From positions 1 to 64,000 of the forward strand of contig NZ_BONO01000010.1 in the NCBI RefSeq assembly GCF_016862755.1: a DNA stretch of 64,000 bases, in the 5' to 3' direction. The DNA is from Cellulomonas pakistanensis (lineage in GTDB: Bacteria; Actinomycetota; Actinomycetes; Actinomycetales; Cellulomonadaceae). Of the stretch, positions 43,134-52,262 are shown piece by piece. A program made the position numbers and the translations under genes. Position 1 is the first letter of the stretch, and every line of letters starts with the position of its first letter. Under the pieces are notes generated by a model. It did not search any database. It was not told where the DNA came from and saw nothing but the letters and a program-made list of their open reading frames with translations.

Positions 43134-44974
43134 CAGCGGACCACGACCCGCCCGACGCGGTTGGCGCCGAGCTCGGCGACCCACGTCCCGCGGTTCGCGA
43201 ACCGGACGCCGCGGCGGCGGTCGCTGGTCTCCTTCGGGTCCGCGATCCGCAGCAGCACGTCGTACTTCCCCGCCGGGACCTCGCCGAAGCCGGACATCGG
43301 GACCTCGACCGCGAACGCGTGCCAGGCGGTGGTGTTGCCCGGCCGGTTGTCGCCGTCCGCCGCCGGGCGCCAGGCCCGCACGTCCAGGTCGGTCGGCGCC
43401 GCGAACCGGGCCGCCCCGCCGACCGCGCGGAGCAGCACCCGCACCTGCTTGGCGTTGACCACCGGGCCGAAGCCGACGTTCTGCACGTGGCCGGCGAGCG
43501 CGAGGACGCCCGTCCGGGCGTCGACGACGTCGGACACCTCGGACGAGCGCAGCAGCAGCCGGTAGCCGAGGCGGTCGCGCAGGTACTCCAGCCCGGTCCG
43601 CCCCGCGTACACCGGGTCGAAGACGGCCCGCGCCGTGCGCCCGGTGTACGGCGGATCGGCGCCGTCGCCCGGGCCGGGCAGCGTCACGGGCGCGGTGACC
43701 AGGTCCTCGGTGTACCGCACGTCGTTCCACGTCCGGTAGTCGCCGTGCCGCAGGTTGAGCAGGGTGGTCCCGAGGCGCTGCGCCTCCAGGATCGCGCCGG
43801 GCAGCCGCGAGCACACGTTCGGGGCGAGGCCGCCCTCGCCCTGGACGACGCTCCCCTGCCGCCCCACCCAGGCGGTGACGGAGTCGCGGTCGAAGCCGGT
43901 CGGGGCCCCGGGCGCGACCAGCATCCCGCTCCCCTCGGCGAGCGAGCCGTGGTCGGTCCAGCCGTCCTCGGACCAGCCGGCCGCGTAGCTGTCGTGGAAG
44001 AAGCCGAACCGCGCCTCCGGGGTGCCGGGCGCCGGCGCCGGGAGGGCGTCCAGGTGGCCGAACGTGAGCCGCGTGCCGTGGGTCGCGTTGTGCCAGGCCA
44101 GGTAGCCACCGACGTGGGTGAGCAGCGGCCGGCTCGCCGGGACCGCCGCGAGGCAGGCGTCGAGCAGCGCGACGTACGCGGCGGGGTCCTGCGCCTGCGG
44201 CGAGGAGTGCTGCTCGCCCCAGGGACCGAGCATCCCCGTCTTGACGCAGGTGATCACGTCCTCGAACTCGTGCAGCACCGGCGCCAGCTGCCAGAGGTGG
44301 TACTCGATCCAGGACTTCTCGGTGTGCCCCGGGACGTCGCAGGCCGCCGAGGGGTTGTTCGCCGTGACCTGCGTGGGCTCGGGAGCCCAGATCAGGTGCT
44401 CGTCCGGCCCGCCCTCGAGGAACGCGAAGCCGTTGCCGTCGTAGGAGAACTTCACCAGCGCGGTGCCCTCGCCCTCGCGCACGCGCCGCAGGGCGCCGCG
44501 GACCACGTCGAGGGCGTACGACGTCAGCGGGCCGGTCCGCCCGGTCCGGCCGCGGAACATCTCCGGCGTGGCCACGCCGCCGGCGGCGGCCCGCTCGGCG
44601 TCGAACGCCCGCCCGCCCGCGCGGGTCAGGAACGCGTTCGACGAGAACTCGCACAGGTCGAAGCCCAGGAACGCGACGGCCGGCTCGGCGACGACGCCGG
44701 TGCCGCCGACGTAGTGCGGGCTGCGGTCGGTGCCGTCGAAGAACTCGGTGGGCTCGAGGTCGTCGCCGTCGACGACCCCCACGACGCCGGGCGCCACGAG
44801 CGTCGCGCCCTGGTAGCCGCCGGTGCGGGGCGCGCGCGGCACCCGGCGGTCCACCTCGGGCGTCGCCCCGAACCGCGTCGGCACCCACTGCCAGCGGCCG
44901 CGGTACGCCCCGCGGTCGGGGTTGGGGACGTCGACCGGGTCCTCGGTGTAGTCCAGGTCCTGGGCGACCCTCAC
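43133..44974 (-). CDS. DUF4874/DUF4832 protein
   Basis: 613 residues from a GTG overlapping the LLM gene stop (GTGA). The N-terminal part has VPNPDRGAYRGRWQW, the NPxRGFY-like signature of DUF4874. The body (VITCVKTGMLGPWGEQH, HVGGYLAWHNA, FFHDSYAAGWSEDGW) fits DUF4832, which resembles a TIM-barrel glycoside hydrolase. The C-terminal 130 residues are a beta-sandwich. No signal peptide is seen, unlike many family members. It could be an uncharacterised cytoplasmic glycosidase of this island. Confidence 0.75.
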   Translation of the reverse strand: MRVAQDLDYTEDPVDVPNPDRGAYRGRWQWVPTRFGATPEVDRRVPRAPRTGGYQGATLVAPGVVGVVDGDDLEPTEFFDGTDRSPHYVGGTGVVAEPAVAFLGFDLCEFSSNAFLTRAGGRAFDAERAAAGGVATPEMFRGRTGRTGPLTSYALDVVRGALRRVREGEGTALVKFSYDGNGFAFLEGGPDEHLIWAPEPTQVTANNPSAACDVPGHTEKSWIEYHLWQLAPVLHEFEDVITCVKTGMLGPWGEQHSSPQAQDPAAYVALLDACLAAVPASRPLLTHVGGYLAWHNATHGTRLTFGHLDALPAPAPGTPEARFGFFHDSYAAGWSEDGWTDHGSLAEGSGMLVAPGAPTGFDRDSVTAWVGRQGSVVQGEGGLAPNVCSRLPGAILEAQRLGTTLLNLRHGDYRTWNDVRYTEDLVTAPVTLPGPGDGADPPYTGRTARAVFDPVYAGRTGLEYLRDRLGYRLLLRSSEVSDVVDARTGVLALAGHVQNVGFGPVVNAKQVRVLLRAVGGAARFAAPTDLDVRAWRPAADGDNRPGNTTAWHAFAVEVPMSGFGEVPAGKYDVLLRIADPKETSDRRRGVRFANRGTWVAELGANRVGRVVVR

Positions 44975-45891
44975 GGCCGACCCCGGGCGGAGTCGCCCGG
45001 TCCGGCGGCCAGCAGCGGCCGGACCTCCGACCCGAGCCAGGCCGCCGCGCCCGCGGCGTCGGCCATGTCGGGGGTGCCGTCGGGGAGCACGGGGACGACC
45101 GCGACCGTCGTCGCCCCGGCGTCGACCCACCGCCGCAGGTGCGCGGCGACCCGCTCGGGGCCCGCGGCGCGCAGGGCGGCGTCGACGCCGACGTACACGC
45201 AGGCGCCGAACCACCCGCGGTGGTCGCGCGCCGCGTGCCCCTCGGCGACGGTGCCCAGCGCCGCGCGCGTGTCGTCGGGCGAGACGCCCAGCTGCAGGAT
45301 CACGCCGTCGCCGACCTCGCCGGCCAGGCGCAGGGTCCGCGGGCCGTGCGCCCCGACGTACAGCGGCGGTGCAGCCGCCGGCGGCCAGACGAGCCGGGCG
45401 TCCTGGACCGCGACGTAGCGGCCCTCGACCGACACCGGCTCCCCGTGCAGCAGCGGGCGCAGCACCGCGGCGTGCTCCCGCAGCAGGGTGAGCGGCGAGG
45501 CGACCCGCGCGCCGACCTCGCCCATCCAGGTCTGGACGCCGTGGCCGATCCCGGGGGTCAGGCGCCCGGGGAACAGCTCCGCCAGCGTGGCGACGTCCAT
45601 CGCCGCGAGCACCGCGTTGCGCAGCGGCACGGGCAGCACGCCCAGGCCGACCCGCAGGCGCTCGGTCGCGCCCAGCACCGCGCCCGCCTGGGCGACCGCG
45701 GACTGCCGGTAGACGTCCTCCCACAGCCACAGCTCCGCCAGCCCCGAGGCCTCGGCCGCCTCGGCGACCGCGGGGAGCTCGCGGGTCGGCAGCTCGGGCG
45801 TCGCGACGACGGCGAGGGTGACGGCGTCGGCGCCGGCGGCGGGGGCGTCGGCGGGCGCGGCGGGCCCGGCGGCCGGGCGGGTCCCGGTCAC
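44971..45891 (-). CDS. LLM-class flavin-dependent oxidoreductase
   Basis: 306 residues after an Ala/Pro-rich N-terminus. The luciferase-like pattern is ELWLWEDVYRQSAVAQAGAV, then RLRVGLGVLPVPLRNAVL, then FPGRLTPGIGHGV, with VYVGAHGPRTLRLAGEVGDG further on. It uses FMN or F420; the short size and GIGHG motif resemble F420-dependent members. Its role in sugar metabolism is unclear; F420-dependent sugar-6-phosphate dehydrogenases exist in this superfamily. Start and stop overlap both neighbours (GTGA). Confidence 0.8.
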   Translation of the reverse strand: MTGTRPAAGPAAPADAPAAGADAVTLAVVATPELPTRELPAVAEAAEASGLAELWLWEDVYRQSAVAQAGAVLGATERLRVGLGVLPVPLRNAVLAAMDVATLAELFPGRLTPGIGHGVQTWMGEVGARVASPLTLLREHAAVLRPLLHGEPVSVEGRYVAVQDARLVWPPAAAPPLYVGAHGPRTLRLAGEVGDGVILQLGVSPDDTRAALGTVAEGHAARDHRGWFGACVYVGVDAALRAAGPERVAAHLRRWVDAGATTVAVVPVLPDGTPDMADAAGAAAWLGSEVRPLLAAGPGDSARGRP

Positions 45892-47039
45892 GCGACGAAC
45901 CGGCCCGCGCGCAGCACCCGCGTGACCCGGCCACCCTCGACCGCCACCAGGTCGGCCGGCGCGCCGGCGGCGATCCGGGGCTCCGCCAGGCCCAGCGCCC
46001 GCGCGGGCGTCGCGGACGCGCAGGCCACGGCGGCGGCCACGTCCAGGCCGAGCACCCCGACCGCCGCGGCGAACGCGTCCGCGACGGCGATCGTGCTGCC
46101 GGCCAGCGACCCGTTCGAGGTCGCGCGGGCCACGGAGCCCGTGACCACGACGTCGCTGCCGCCGATCGCGTACGCGCCGTCACCCAGGCCGGTGGCCGCC
46201 ATCGCGTCCGAGATCAGCGCGAGCCGTCCCGGCGCCACGGCGGCGAGCACCCGCGCGGGCTCGGGCGCGACGTGGTGCCCGTCGAGGATGAGCTCGATCG
46301 TCACCCGCTCGTCGAACAGCGCCGCGCCGAGCGGGCCCGGCTCGCGGTGGTGCAGCGGCGGCATCCCGTTGAACGCGTGGGTGAGCACGGTCGCGCCGGC
46401 GTCGAACGCCGCCCGGGCCTGGCCCGCGGTGCACGACGTGTGGCCGACGGCCACCGTGACGCCCTCGGCCACCAGGTACCGGATGGCGTCGCCGGCGCCC
46501 GGGAGCTCCGGGGCGAGCGTCACCATGCGCAGCGCGCCCCGCGCGGCGCCGACCAGCCGGCGCAGCTCGGCGACCGACGGCGGGCGCAGCAGGTCGGGCG
46601 CGTGGCACCCCCGGTGGCCGGCGTCGAGGTACGGGCCCTCCAGGTGGATCCCGGCGAACACGCCGTCGGCCACCAGCCCGCTCAGCAGGTCGACTCGCTC
46701 CTCCAGCACCGCGAGCGGGGCCGTGGCGACCGAGGCGCAGAGCGTCGTCGACCCGCGGCGGCGGTGGTGGTCCGCCGCGGCGACGGCGTCCTCGGCCGAC
46801 GCCGAGCCGTAGTCGTGCCCGAGCGCGCCGTGGTGGTGGATGTCGACGAACCCCGGGGCGAGCACGCCGGCGACCCGCACCTGCTCCCCCGGCGCGCCGG
46901 GCAGGTCCGACGGCGGCGGGCCGTCGCCGGTCGCCGCGATCCGGCCGTCGACCACGCGGACCCAGCCGGGGCCCGCCACGGACGCGCCCCGCACGACGCC
47001 GTCGGCGACGAGCGTCACCGGGGCGGCCGCGGCCGGCAC
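45888..47039 (-). CDS. nagA: N-acetylgalactosamine/glucosamine-6-phosphate deacetylase
   Basis: 383 residues, GTG start. It has the NagA/AgaA signatures: VDIHHHGALGHD (about 67-78; metal ligands), HLEGPYLD (about 132), GHTSCTAGQA and HAFNGMPPLHHREPG (about 200-235), ILDGHH and ISDAMAATG with the catalytic Asp (about 277). It removes acetate from amino-sugar 6-phosphate. Position next to agaS-like and gatZ-like genes points to GalNAc-6-phosphate, although the family also includes GlcNAc-6-phosphate enzymes. Confidence 0.88.
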   Translation of the reverse strand: MPAAAAPVTLVADGVVRGASVAGPGWVRVVDGRIAATGDGPPPSDLPGAPGEQVRVAGVLAPGFVDIHHHGALGHDYGSASAEDAVAAADHHRRRGSTTLCASVATAPLAVLEERVDLLSGLVADGVFAGIHLEGPYLDAGHRGCHAPDLLRPPSVAELRRLVGAARGALRMVTLAPELPGAGDAIRYLVAEGVTVAVGHTSCTAGQARAAFDAGATVLTHAFNGMPPLHHREPGPLGAALFDERVTIELILDGHHVAPEPARVLAAVAPGRLALISDAMAATGLGDGAYAIGGSDVVVTGSVARATSNGSLAGSTIAVADAFAAAVGVLGLDVAAAVACASATPARALGLAEPRIAAGAPADLVAVEGGRVTRVLRAGRFVA

Positions 47040-47042
47040 CGG

Positions 47043-48209
47043 TCAGCCCTCCAGCGGGTGGATGACGACGCCCTGGACCACCCGGTTGACGCTGCCGCCG
47101 GGGAACGGGTTGTCGGGGGTGCAGCCGACGCCGACCGACGAGAACAGCGCGACGATCTGCGCGACCAGCACCGCCACCAGCGCCGTGGCCACGTCACCCG
47201 CGCCGGCGAGCTCCGGGAAGGACCAGCTCACGACCCCGGCGAGCTCGACCGGGTCGGCCGACAGGACCAGCAGCCGCCCGTCCGGGACGGCGGCGGCCAG
47301 CTCGCGCGCGATGTCCAGGTCGTACCGGCGGGTGTAGGGGTCGCCGGAGACCAGGACGACCGCGAGCGTCGTCGGGTCGAGCACCGCCTTCGGCCCGTGC
47401 CGGAACCCGAGCGACGAGTCCGACCACGGGACGACCTTGCCCGCCGTGAGCTCGAGGATCTTCAGGCCGGCCTCGTTCGCGGCGCCCGCGAGCGGGCCCG
47501 AGCCGAGGTAGACGATCCGCCCCGGCGCGTTGAACGCGAGCTTCTCGATCTCGCCCACCCGCTCCGCGAGCAGCGCCTCGCCCGCCGCGGCCACCTGCGC
47601 GCACGTGGCCCGCACCTCCGCGTCGTCGGCCCCGGAGGTGATGAGCCACCCGGACAGCAGCATCGACGAGAAGCTCGAGGTCATCGCGAACGACTGGTCG
47701 TTCGTCTCGGGCGGCAGCAGGAGGACCGTCGAGCGCTCCCGGTCCGCGTGCGCGACGGCGAGGCCGCCCTCGGCGTTGCACGTGATGATCAGGTGGTGCA
47801 CCTCCGTGAGGAACCGGTCGGCGAGCTCCGTCGCCGCCACCGACTCCGGGCTGTTGCCGGAGCGCGCGAACGACACGAGGAGCGTCGGCCGGTCCCCCAC
47901 GAAGGCGGCCCGCGGGTTCGACACGATGTCCGTGGTCGGCACGGCGTCCGCGACCAGGCCGCGGAGCTCGCCGAGCGCGGGGGCGATCGTGTCGCCCACG
48001 TAGGCGGACGTGCCGGCCCCGGTGAACACGATGCGCAGGTCCTCCCGCGCGAGCAGCGGGGCGATCTTCGCGTCGATCTCGGCGCGGGCGGAGCTGATGA
48101 CGTCGGCGACCTTGCGCCACACGGCCGGCTGCTGCGCGATCTCGCGGGCCGTGTGGGCGGATCCCTCCACGTCGAGCGGGGCGAACAGCTCGGTGAACGG
48201 CGCGGTCAT
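47043..48209 (-). CDS. agaS: AgaS-type SIS-domain galactosamine-6-phosphate deaminase/isomerase
   Basis: 388 residues, matching the AgaS length of about 385. Two SIS domains: VFTGAGTSAYVGDTI and SFARSGNSPESVAA (first), YLGSGPLAGAANEAGLKILE (second). The segments GGSVNRVVQGV and GFRHGPKAVLD are typical for AgaS. AgaS converts galactosamine-6-phosphate to tagatose-6-phosphate plus ammonia. ATGA overlap with the gatZ-like gene and only 3 bases before nagA make a three-step pathway cassette. Confidence 0.88.
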   Translation of the reverse strand: MTAPFTELFAPLDVEGSAHTAREIAQQPAVWRKVADVISSARAEIDAKIAPLLAREDLRIVFTGAGTSAYVGDTIAPALGELRGLVADAVPTTDIVSNPRAAFVGDRPTLLVSFARSGNSPESVAATELADRFLTEVHHLIITCNAEGGLAVAHADRERSTVLLLPPETNDQSFAMTSSFSSMLLSGWLITSGADDAEVRATCAQVAAAGEALLAERVGEIEKLAFNAPGRIVYLGSGPLAGAANEAGLKILELTAGKVVPWSDSSLGFRHGPKAVLDPTTLAVVLVSGDPYTRRYDLDIARELAAAVPDGRLLVLSADPVELAGVVSWSFPELAGAGDVATALVAVLVAQIVALFSSVGVGCTPDNPFPGGSVNRVVQGVVIHPLEG

Positions 48210-49501
48210 GCACCGACCTCCTGGGGGTTGCAGGCGAATGCGTACGGGCGGAGGGCGTCCTTCACCCGGTCCATCACGAGCGCGCGGGGGTCGCTCGCGA
48301 GCTCCCCCCGCAGCACCCGGTCGTACTGCGCGGGCAGGTACTGGCTGATGAGCGGCAGCGGGATCTCGATCTGCGCGAGGTTGTCGAGCAGCCGCTCCTG
48401 GGCGGCCTCGACGGCCGCGTCGGGCAGGTAGTAGCGCAGGCGGTCGGAGTAGGAGTAGCGGCGCTGGATGCGCTGCGCGCTCTCGTCGCCCTCGTAGTAC
48501 GCGCTCCACCGGCCCGGGTCCGCGACCATCGTCGACTCGATCACGGCGCGCAGGCCGGACCGCCGCTCGGCGGGGACCAGCTCGTCCTCGATGTGGGACA
48601 GCGCGAACAGCCCCTCGCGGAGGTTGAACGTCAGGCCGGGCCCGACCTTGATCACGAACCAGTGGTCCTCGACCAGCTCGCGCAGGTGCTCCGGGAGCTG
48701 GTAGTCCGTCGAGTGCGCCTCGAACAGCATCGTCGGCTCGTCGTCCAGCACGGTGCGCAGCGCGACGGTCTTGCTGCGGTCGTACGGGATCACGCGCAGG
48801 TGGTCGAACTCGACGCCGGGCTGGACCACGAGCGCGATCACCCGGTCCCACGCGTCGAGCACCCCGTGCTCCGCGAACGCGCTCCGGTGGGCGGCGATCG
48901 TCGCGCGGGCCGCCTCCGGCGAGGTGGCCGTGAGCTCGGCGAGCTCCTCGTGCGCGCCGCCGGGCACCGGCACCTCGGTGCCGATGACGTAGACCGGGCG
49001 GTGCGCCAGGCCTGCCTCGGCCGCCGTGCGCTCGGCGACCGCGAGCATCCGCGCGGCGCGCTCCGCGACCACCTCGTCCGACAGCGGCAGGGTGTCGTCG
49101 GCGCAGGCCATCGAGCAGTCGAGGTGGATCTTCTCGTAGCCGGCGGCGACGTAGGCGGCGACCAGGTCGAGCGCCTTCGCCATCGCCTGCTCGGCGGGCT
49201 CGGACTGCCACCGGTTCGGGCCCAGGTGGTCCCCGCCGAGGATGAGCCGGTCGGCCGGCAGCCCCTCCTCGGCGGCGATCGCGAGGCAGAGCTCGCGGAA
49301 GTCCGCCGGCCGCATCCCGGTGTACCCGCCGAACTGGTCGACCTGGTTGCTCGTGGCCTCGATCAGGACCGGCGTCCCGTCCGCCACCGCCTGGGCGATC
49401 GCGGCGCGGAGCACCAGCGGGTGCGCCGAGCACACCGCGGCGATCCCCACCGGGGTGCCGGACTTGTGGGCTCGAACCATGTCGAGCAGCTTCAGGCTCA
49501 T
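48206..49501 (-). CDS. GatZ/KbaZ-type tagatose-bisphosphate aldolase accessory protein
   Basis: 431 residues. Signatures of the family are PVGIAAVCSAHPLVLRAAI near residue 17, GGDHLGPNRWQ (about 88), GYEKIHLDCSM (about 120) and QPGVEFDH. GatZ/KbaZ stabilise the class II tagatose-1,6-bisphosphate aldolase GatY/KbaY, and a sugar-phosphate kinase role has been suggested for related proteins. No GatY/KbaY partner is encoded in the window. It confirms that the flanking agaS and nagA genes serve a galactosamine route. Confidence 0.85.
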   Translation of the reverse strand: MSLKLLDMVRAHKSGTPVGIAAVCSAHPLVLRAAIAQAVADGTPVLIEATSNQVDQFGGYTGMRPADFRELCLAIAAEEGLPADRLILGGDHLGPNRWQSEPAEQAMAKALDLVAAYVAAGYEKIHLDCSMACADDTLPLSDEVVAERAARMLAVAERTAAEAGLAHRPVYVIGTEVPVPGGAHEELAELTATSPEAARATIAAHRSAFAEHGVLDAWDRVIALVVQPGVEFDHLRVIPYDRSKTVALRTVLDDEPTMLFEAHSTDYQLPEHLRELVEDHWFVIKVGPGLTFNLREGLFALSHIEDELVPAERRSGLRAVIESTMVADPGRWSAYYEGDESAQRIQRRYSYSDRLRYYLPDAAVEAAQERLLDNLAQIEIPLPLISQYLPAQYDRVLRGELASDPRALVMDRVKDALRPYAFACNPQEVGA

Positions 49502-49532
49502 CAGTGCTGTTCCTTCGATCGGGGCTGGGGAG

Positions 49533-50759
49533 TCAGGCGCCCGGCGCGGCGAGGCGGCGGAAGTGGTCGACGACGTGGGCGGGGAGCTCGGGCACGTCGA
49601 CCGGGCGCGAGCCGTCCCGGAGCGACGCGGCCGCGAGCGCCCCGGCGGCGACGGCCTCGCGGGCGGCCAGCGGCGAGACGACCGTCGGCGCGCCGTCGAG
49701 GACGTGGTCGAGGAACTCGCGCATCGACTCCAGGTCGGCGTCCGCGTGCCCGCTGTCGACGCCGCCGACCGGGTACTCCGCGTCGCCGGCGAGCTGCCAC
49801 TCGTGCCGGCGGTTCCACACCCGGACGACCGCGTCGCCGGTGTCCCCGAAGTTCTCCAGCCGGCCCTCGGTGCCGATCACCGTGTAGTTCCGCCAGTAGT
49901 CCGGCGTGAAGTGGCACTGCTGGTAGCTGGCCATGACCCCGTTGTCGAGGGTCATCATCATCATCGAGACGTCCTCGACGTCGACCACGGGGTTGAGCCC
50001 CGTCGCCGCCGCCGGCGGCCAGTTGTCCAGGGAGAACCAGTCGGGCATGAGCTCGCCCGAGCGGTCCCGGCGGTCGGTGACGTCGCCGTAGACCATGAGG
50101 TCGCCCATCCCCACGACCCGCCGGGTGTACCCGTGCGCGAGGTAGTGGACGATGTCGATGTCGTGGCTGGCCTTCTGCAGCAGCAGGGTGTTCGCCCGCG
50201 AGCGGTCGGCGTGCCAGTCCTTGAAGTAGTAGTCGCCGCCGTTGCCCACGAAGTGGCGCACCCAGATCGACTTGACCTCGCCGATCTCGCCCCGCTCGAT
50301 GACGCCCCGCATCACCTTGACGAAGGCCGCGTGCCGCAGGTTGTGCCCGATGTAGAGCGGGGTCCCGGTCTCGGCGGCGGCCGCGAGCACGGCGTCCGCG
50401 TCCTCGACGGTGATGGCGAGCGGCTTCTCGATGTACGCGGGGATCCCGGCGCGCAGCAGCTGCACGGCGATCGCGGCGTGCGTGTCGTCGGGCGACGTCA
50501 CGATCGCGATGTCGAACCCGCCGGCCTCGATGAGCCGCGCCGGGTCGTCGTAGACGGCGACGTCGCCGAACGAGGCCCGGGCGCGCTCGCGGCCCGCGGG
50601 GTGGGTGTCGGCCGCGGCGACGACGACCGAGCCGGGGCGGACGGTGCCGACGTGGTGCGCGATCGAGGAGCGAGCGCCCACGCCGATCACGGCGACCCGC
50701 AGACCCTGCGATCCGCTGCCGATGCTCACTTCTGATCGAATCACCGGTGTTTCGCTCAT
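49533..50759 (-). CDS. Gfo/Idh/MocA family protein (2 of 2 paralogues)
   Basis: 408 residues. VAVIGVGARSS, TSPDDTHA and EKPLA in the NAD domain; QKASHDIDIVHYLAHG and HFVGNGGDYYFKDWHADR in the second domain. It is closely similar to 37115-38314, so the two halves of the island each carry one copy. The start ATG at 50759 overlaps a TGTTTCGCTCATGAT sequence also found before the GH4 gene; in-frame GTG codons at 50744 and 50729 would leave that sequence upstream as an operator. Either an oxidoreductase or an NAD-dependent glycosidase of the GH109 type. Confidence 0.85.
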   Translation of the reverse strand: MSETPVIRSEVSIGSGSQGLRVAVIGVGARSSIAHHVGTVRPGSVVVAAADTHPAGRERARASFGDVAVYDDPARLIEAGGFDIAIVTSPDDTHAAIAVQLLRAGIPAYIEKPLAITVEDADAVLAAAAETGTPLYIGHNLRHAAFVKVMRGVIERGEIGEVKSIWVRHFVGNGGDYYFKDWHADRSRANTLLLQKASHDIDIVHYLAHGYTRRVVGMGDLMVYGDVTDRRDRSGELMPDWFSLDNWPPAAATGLNPVVDVEDVSMMMMTLDNGVMASYQQCHFTPDYWRNYTVIGTEGRLENFGDTGDAVVRVWNRRHEWQLAGDAEYPVGGVDSGHADADLESMREFLDHVLDGAPTVVSPLAAREAVAAGALAAASLRDGSRPVDVPELPAHVVDHFRRLAAPGA

Positions 50760-50830
50760 GATGTGAGTGTAGGCAGAAGGAAGGCCGGAAGGGAACACCC
50801 CTGGGCGGGGGCGTGCCGCGGGGGCACACG

Positions 50831-50868
50831 CGACGACGGCGCCGCCCGGGTGGGCGGCGCCGTCGTCG
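50831..50868 (-). terminator. 17-bp hairpin terminator after the GH4 gene
   Basis: CGACGACGGCGCCGCCC, loop GGGT, and the perfect complement (50852-50868), located 21 bases past the GH4 stop on the minus strand. There is no T-tract, as is usual in very GC-rich Actinobacteria. It separates GH4 from the downstream Gfo/Idh/MocA gene, which must have its own promoter between 50760 and 50830. Confidence 0.75.
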
Positions 50869-50888
50869 ATCCGGCCGGGGCGTCGGGG

Positions 50889-52208
50889 CTACGGCAGGAC
50901 GAGGTCGACCTCGCCGCCGAGGGCGCGCGGCAGGTACGCGCGGTGCGCCTCGGTCAGCTCGTCGCACAACGCCCAGATCTGCTCCGGTGTGAGGGTCGCC
51001 GACGCGTTGCCGTCCACCAGGACGGCCTGCCGCACCGCGCGCGGGTCGCCGGTGAGCGCCGCCTGCACGGTCAGCTCGGCGACGGACAGCATCGTCCGGT
51101 TGAGCGCCGCGCCGGCGGTCGGGATCGACCCCACCGCGACGGGGCGCACCCCGTCCCCGTCGACGACGGCCGGCACCTCGACGACCGCGCCCTGCGGGAG
51201 GTTGTCGATGTAGCCCGCGTTCGGCACGTTGACGTGGATCCTCCGCTCGGTGCCAGTGAGCAGGGAGTGGATGATCTGCGGCGCGTACTCCGCGGCGCCC
51301 TCGTCGGGCAGGTCGAGCGGCTCGCCGGCGGCCAGCTGCCGCCGCACCTGCTCCACCTCGGCGAGGTTCTTCTCCGAGATGTCGAGGTACACGAGCGGCT
51401 CCAGCCGGTACCTCGCCACCTGCTCGTCGGAGCGCAGGAACCAGGGCAGGTACTCCGAGGAGTGCTCCGAGGTCTCCGTGGGGTAGTACCCGATCCGGCG
51501 GTACATCTCGACGCGCACCCGGCGCAGCAGCTCGGGGTCCTCCGCGAGCTTCGCCTCGAGCAGCGGGTACAGGCTCTCGCCGTCGCGCGACCACTCGGTC
51601 AGCCACGCCTGGTGGTTCACGCCCGCCGCGGCGTACTGGACCTCGTCGAACGGGACGCCGACCAGCTCCGACAGGTCGTTCGCCGTCCAGTAGACGGAGT
51701 GGCACAGCCCGACGACCTTGACCTCCGGGGCGACGACGGACCACCACCACACGTTCAGCGTCATCGGGTTCGTGTAGTTCAGCACCCACGCGTCGGGGCA
51801 TACCTCGCGCACGTCGCGGGCGATCTCGGAGATGACCGGGAAGGTCCGCAGCCCGCGGAACACACCGCCGACGCCGGTCGTGTCCCCGATGGTCTGGCGC
51901 AGGCCGTGCCGCGCGGGGATCTCCAGGTCCTTGCGCGTCCCATCCACGCCGCCGACCTGGATCATGATCACGACCGCCGTCGCGCCCGCGAGCATCTCGC
52001 GGCGGTCCCGCGAGGCCGTCACCCGCACCGGCTTGCCCAGGCGCTGCGCGACGTGCTCCGCGGTGCCGCGGGCGATCTCCAGGCGGTCGGGGTCGATGTC
52101 CTGCAGGGCGATCTCGAGCTCGGGGAGGTCGTCGTAGCGCAGGATGTCGACGAGCAGCTGGCGGGTGAACACGGCGGATCCGGCGCCGAGGAACGTGATG
52201 CGAGTCAT
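50889..52208 (-). CDS. GH4 family alpha-galactosidase (MelA-type)
   Basis: 439 residues, cytoplasmic. NAD-binding start ITFLGAGSAVFTRQLLVDIL; NYTNPMTLNVWW (about 143); the metal cysteine/histidine motif LCHSVYW (about 170), the CHS version being typical of alpha-galactosidase-like members; AAGVNHQAWL (about 195). GH4 enzymes use NAD and Mn2+ with redox-assisted elimination. It cleaves imported alpha-galactosides such as melibiose; activity on alpha-GalNAc is untested. It stands as a single transcript with its own terminator. Confidence 0.9.
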   Translation of the reverse strand: MTRITFLGAGSAVFTRQLLVDILRYDDLPELEIALQDIDPDRLEIARGTAEHVAQRLGKPVRVTASRDRREMLAGATAVVIMIQVGGVDGTRKDLEIPARHGLRQTIGDTTGVGGVFRGLRTFPVISEIARDVREVCPDAWVLNYTNPMTLNVWWWSVVAPEVKVVGLCHSVYWTANDLSELVGVPFDEVQYAAAGVNHQAWLTEWSRDGESLYPLLEAKLAEDPELLRRVRVEMYRRIGYYPTETSEHSSEYLPWFLRSDEQVARYRLEPLVYLDISEKNLAEVEQVRRQLAAGEPLDLPDEGAAEYAPQIIHSLLTGTERRIHVNVPNAGYIDNLPQGAVVEVPAVVDGDGVRPVAVGSIPTAGAALNRTMLSVAELTVQAALTGDPRAVRQAVLVDGNASATLTPEQIWALCDELTEAHRAYLPRALGGEVDLVLP

Positions 52209-52262
52209 GCGGCCATCCTCGTGGCGCGGGGCGGCTTGATGCAAGGATCTGACGCGATCTGC

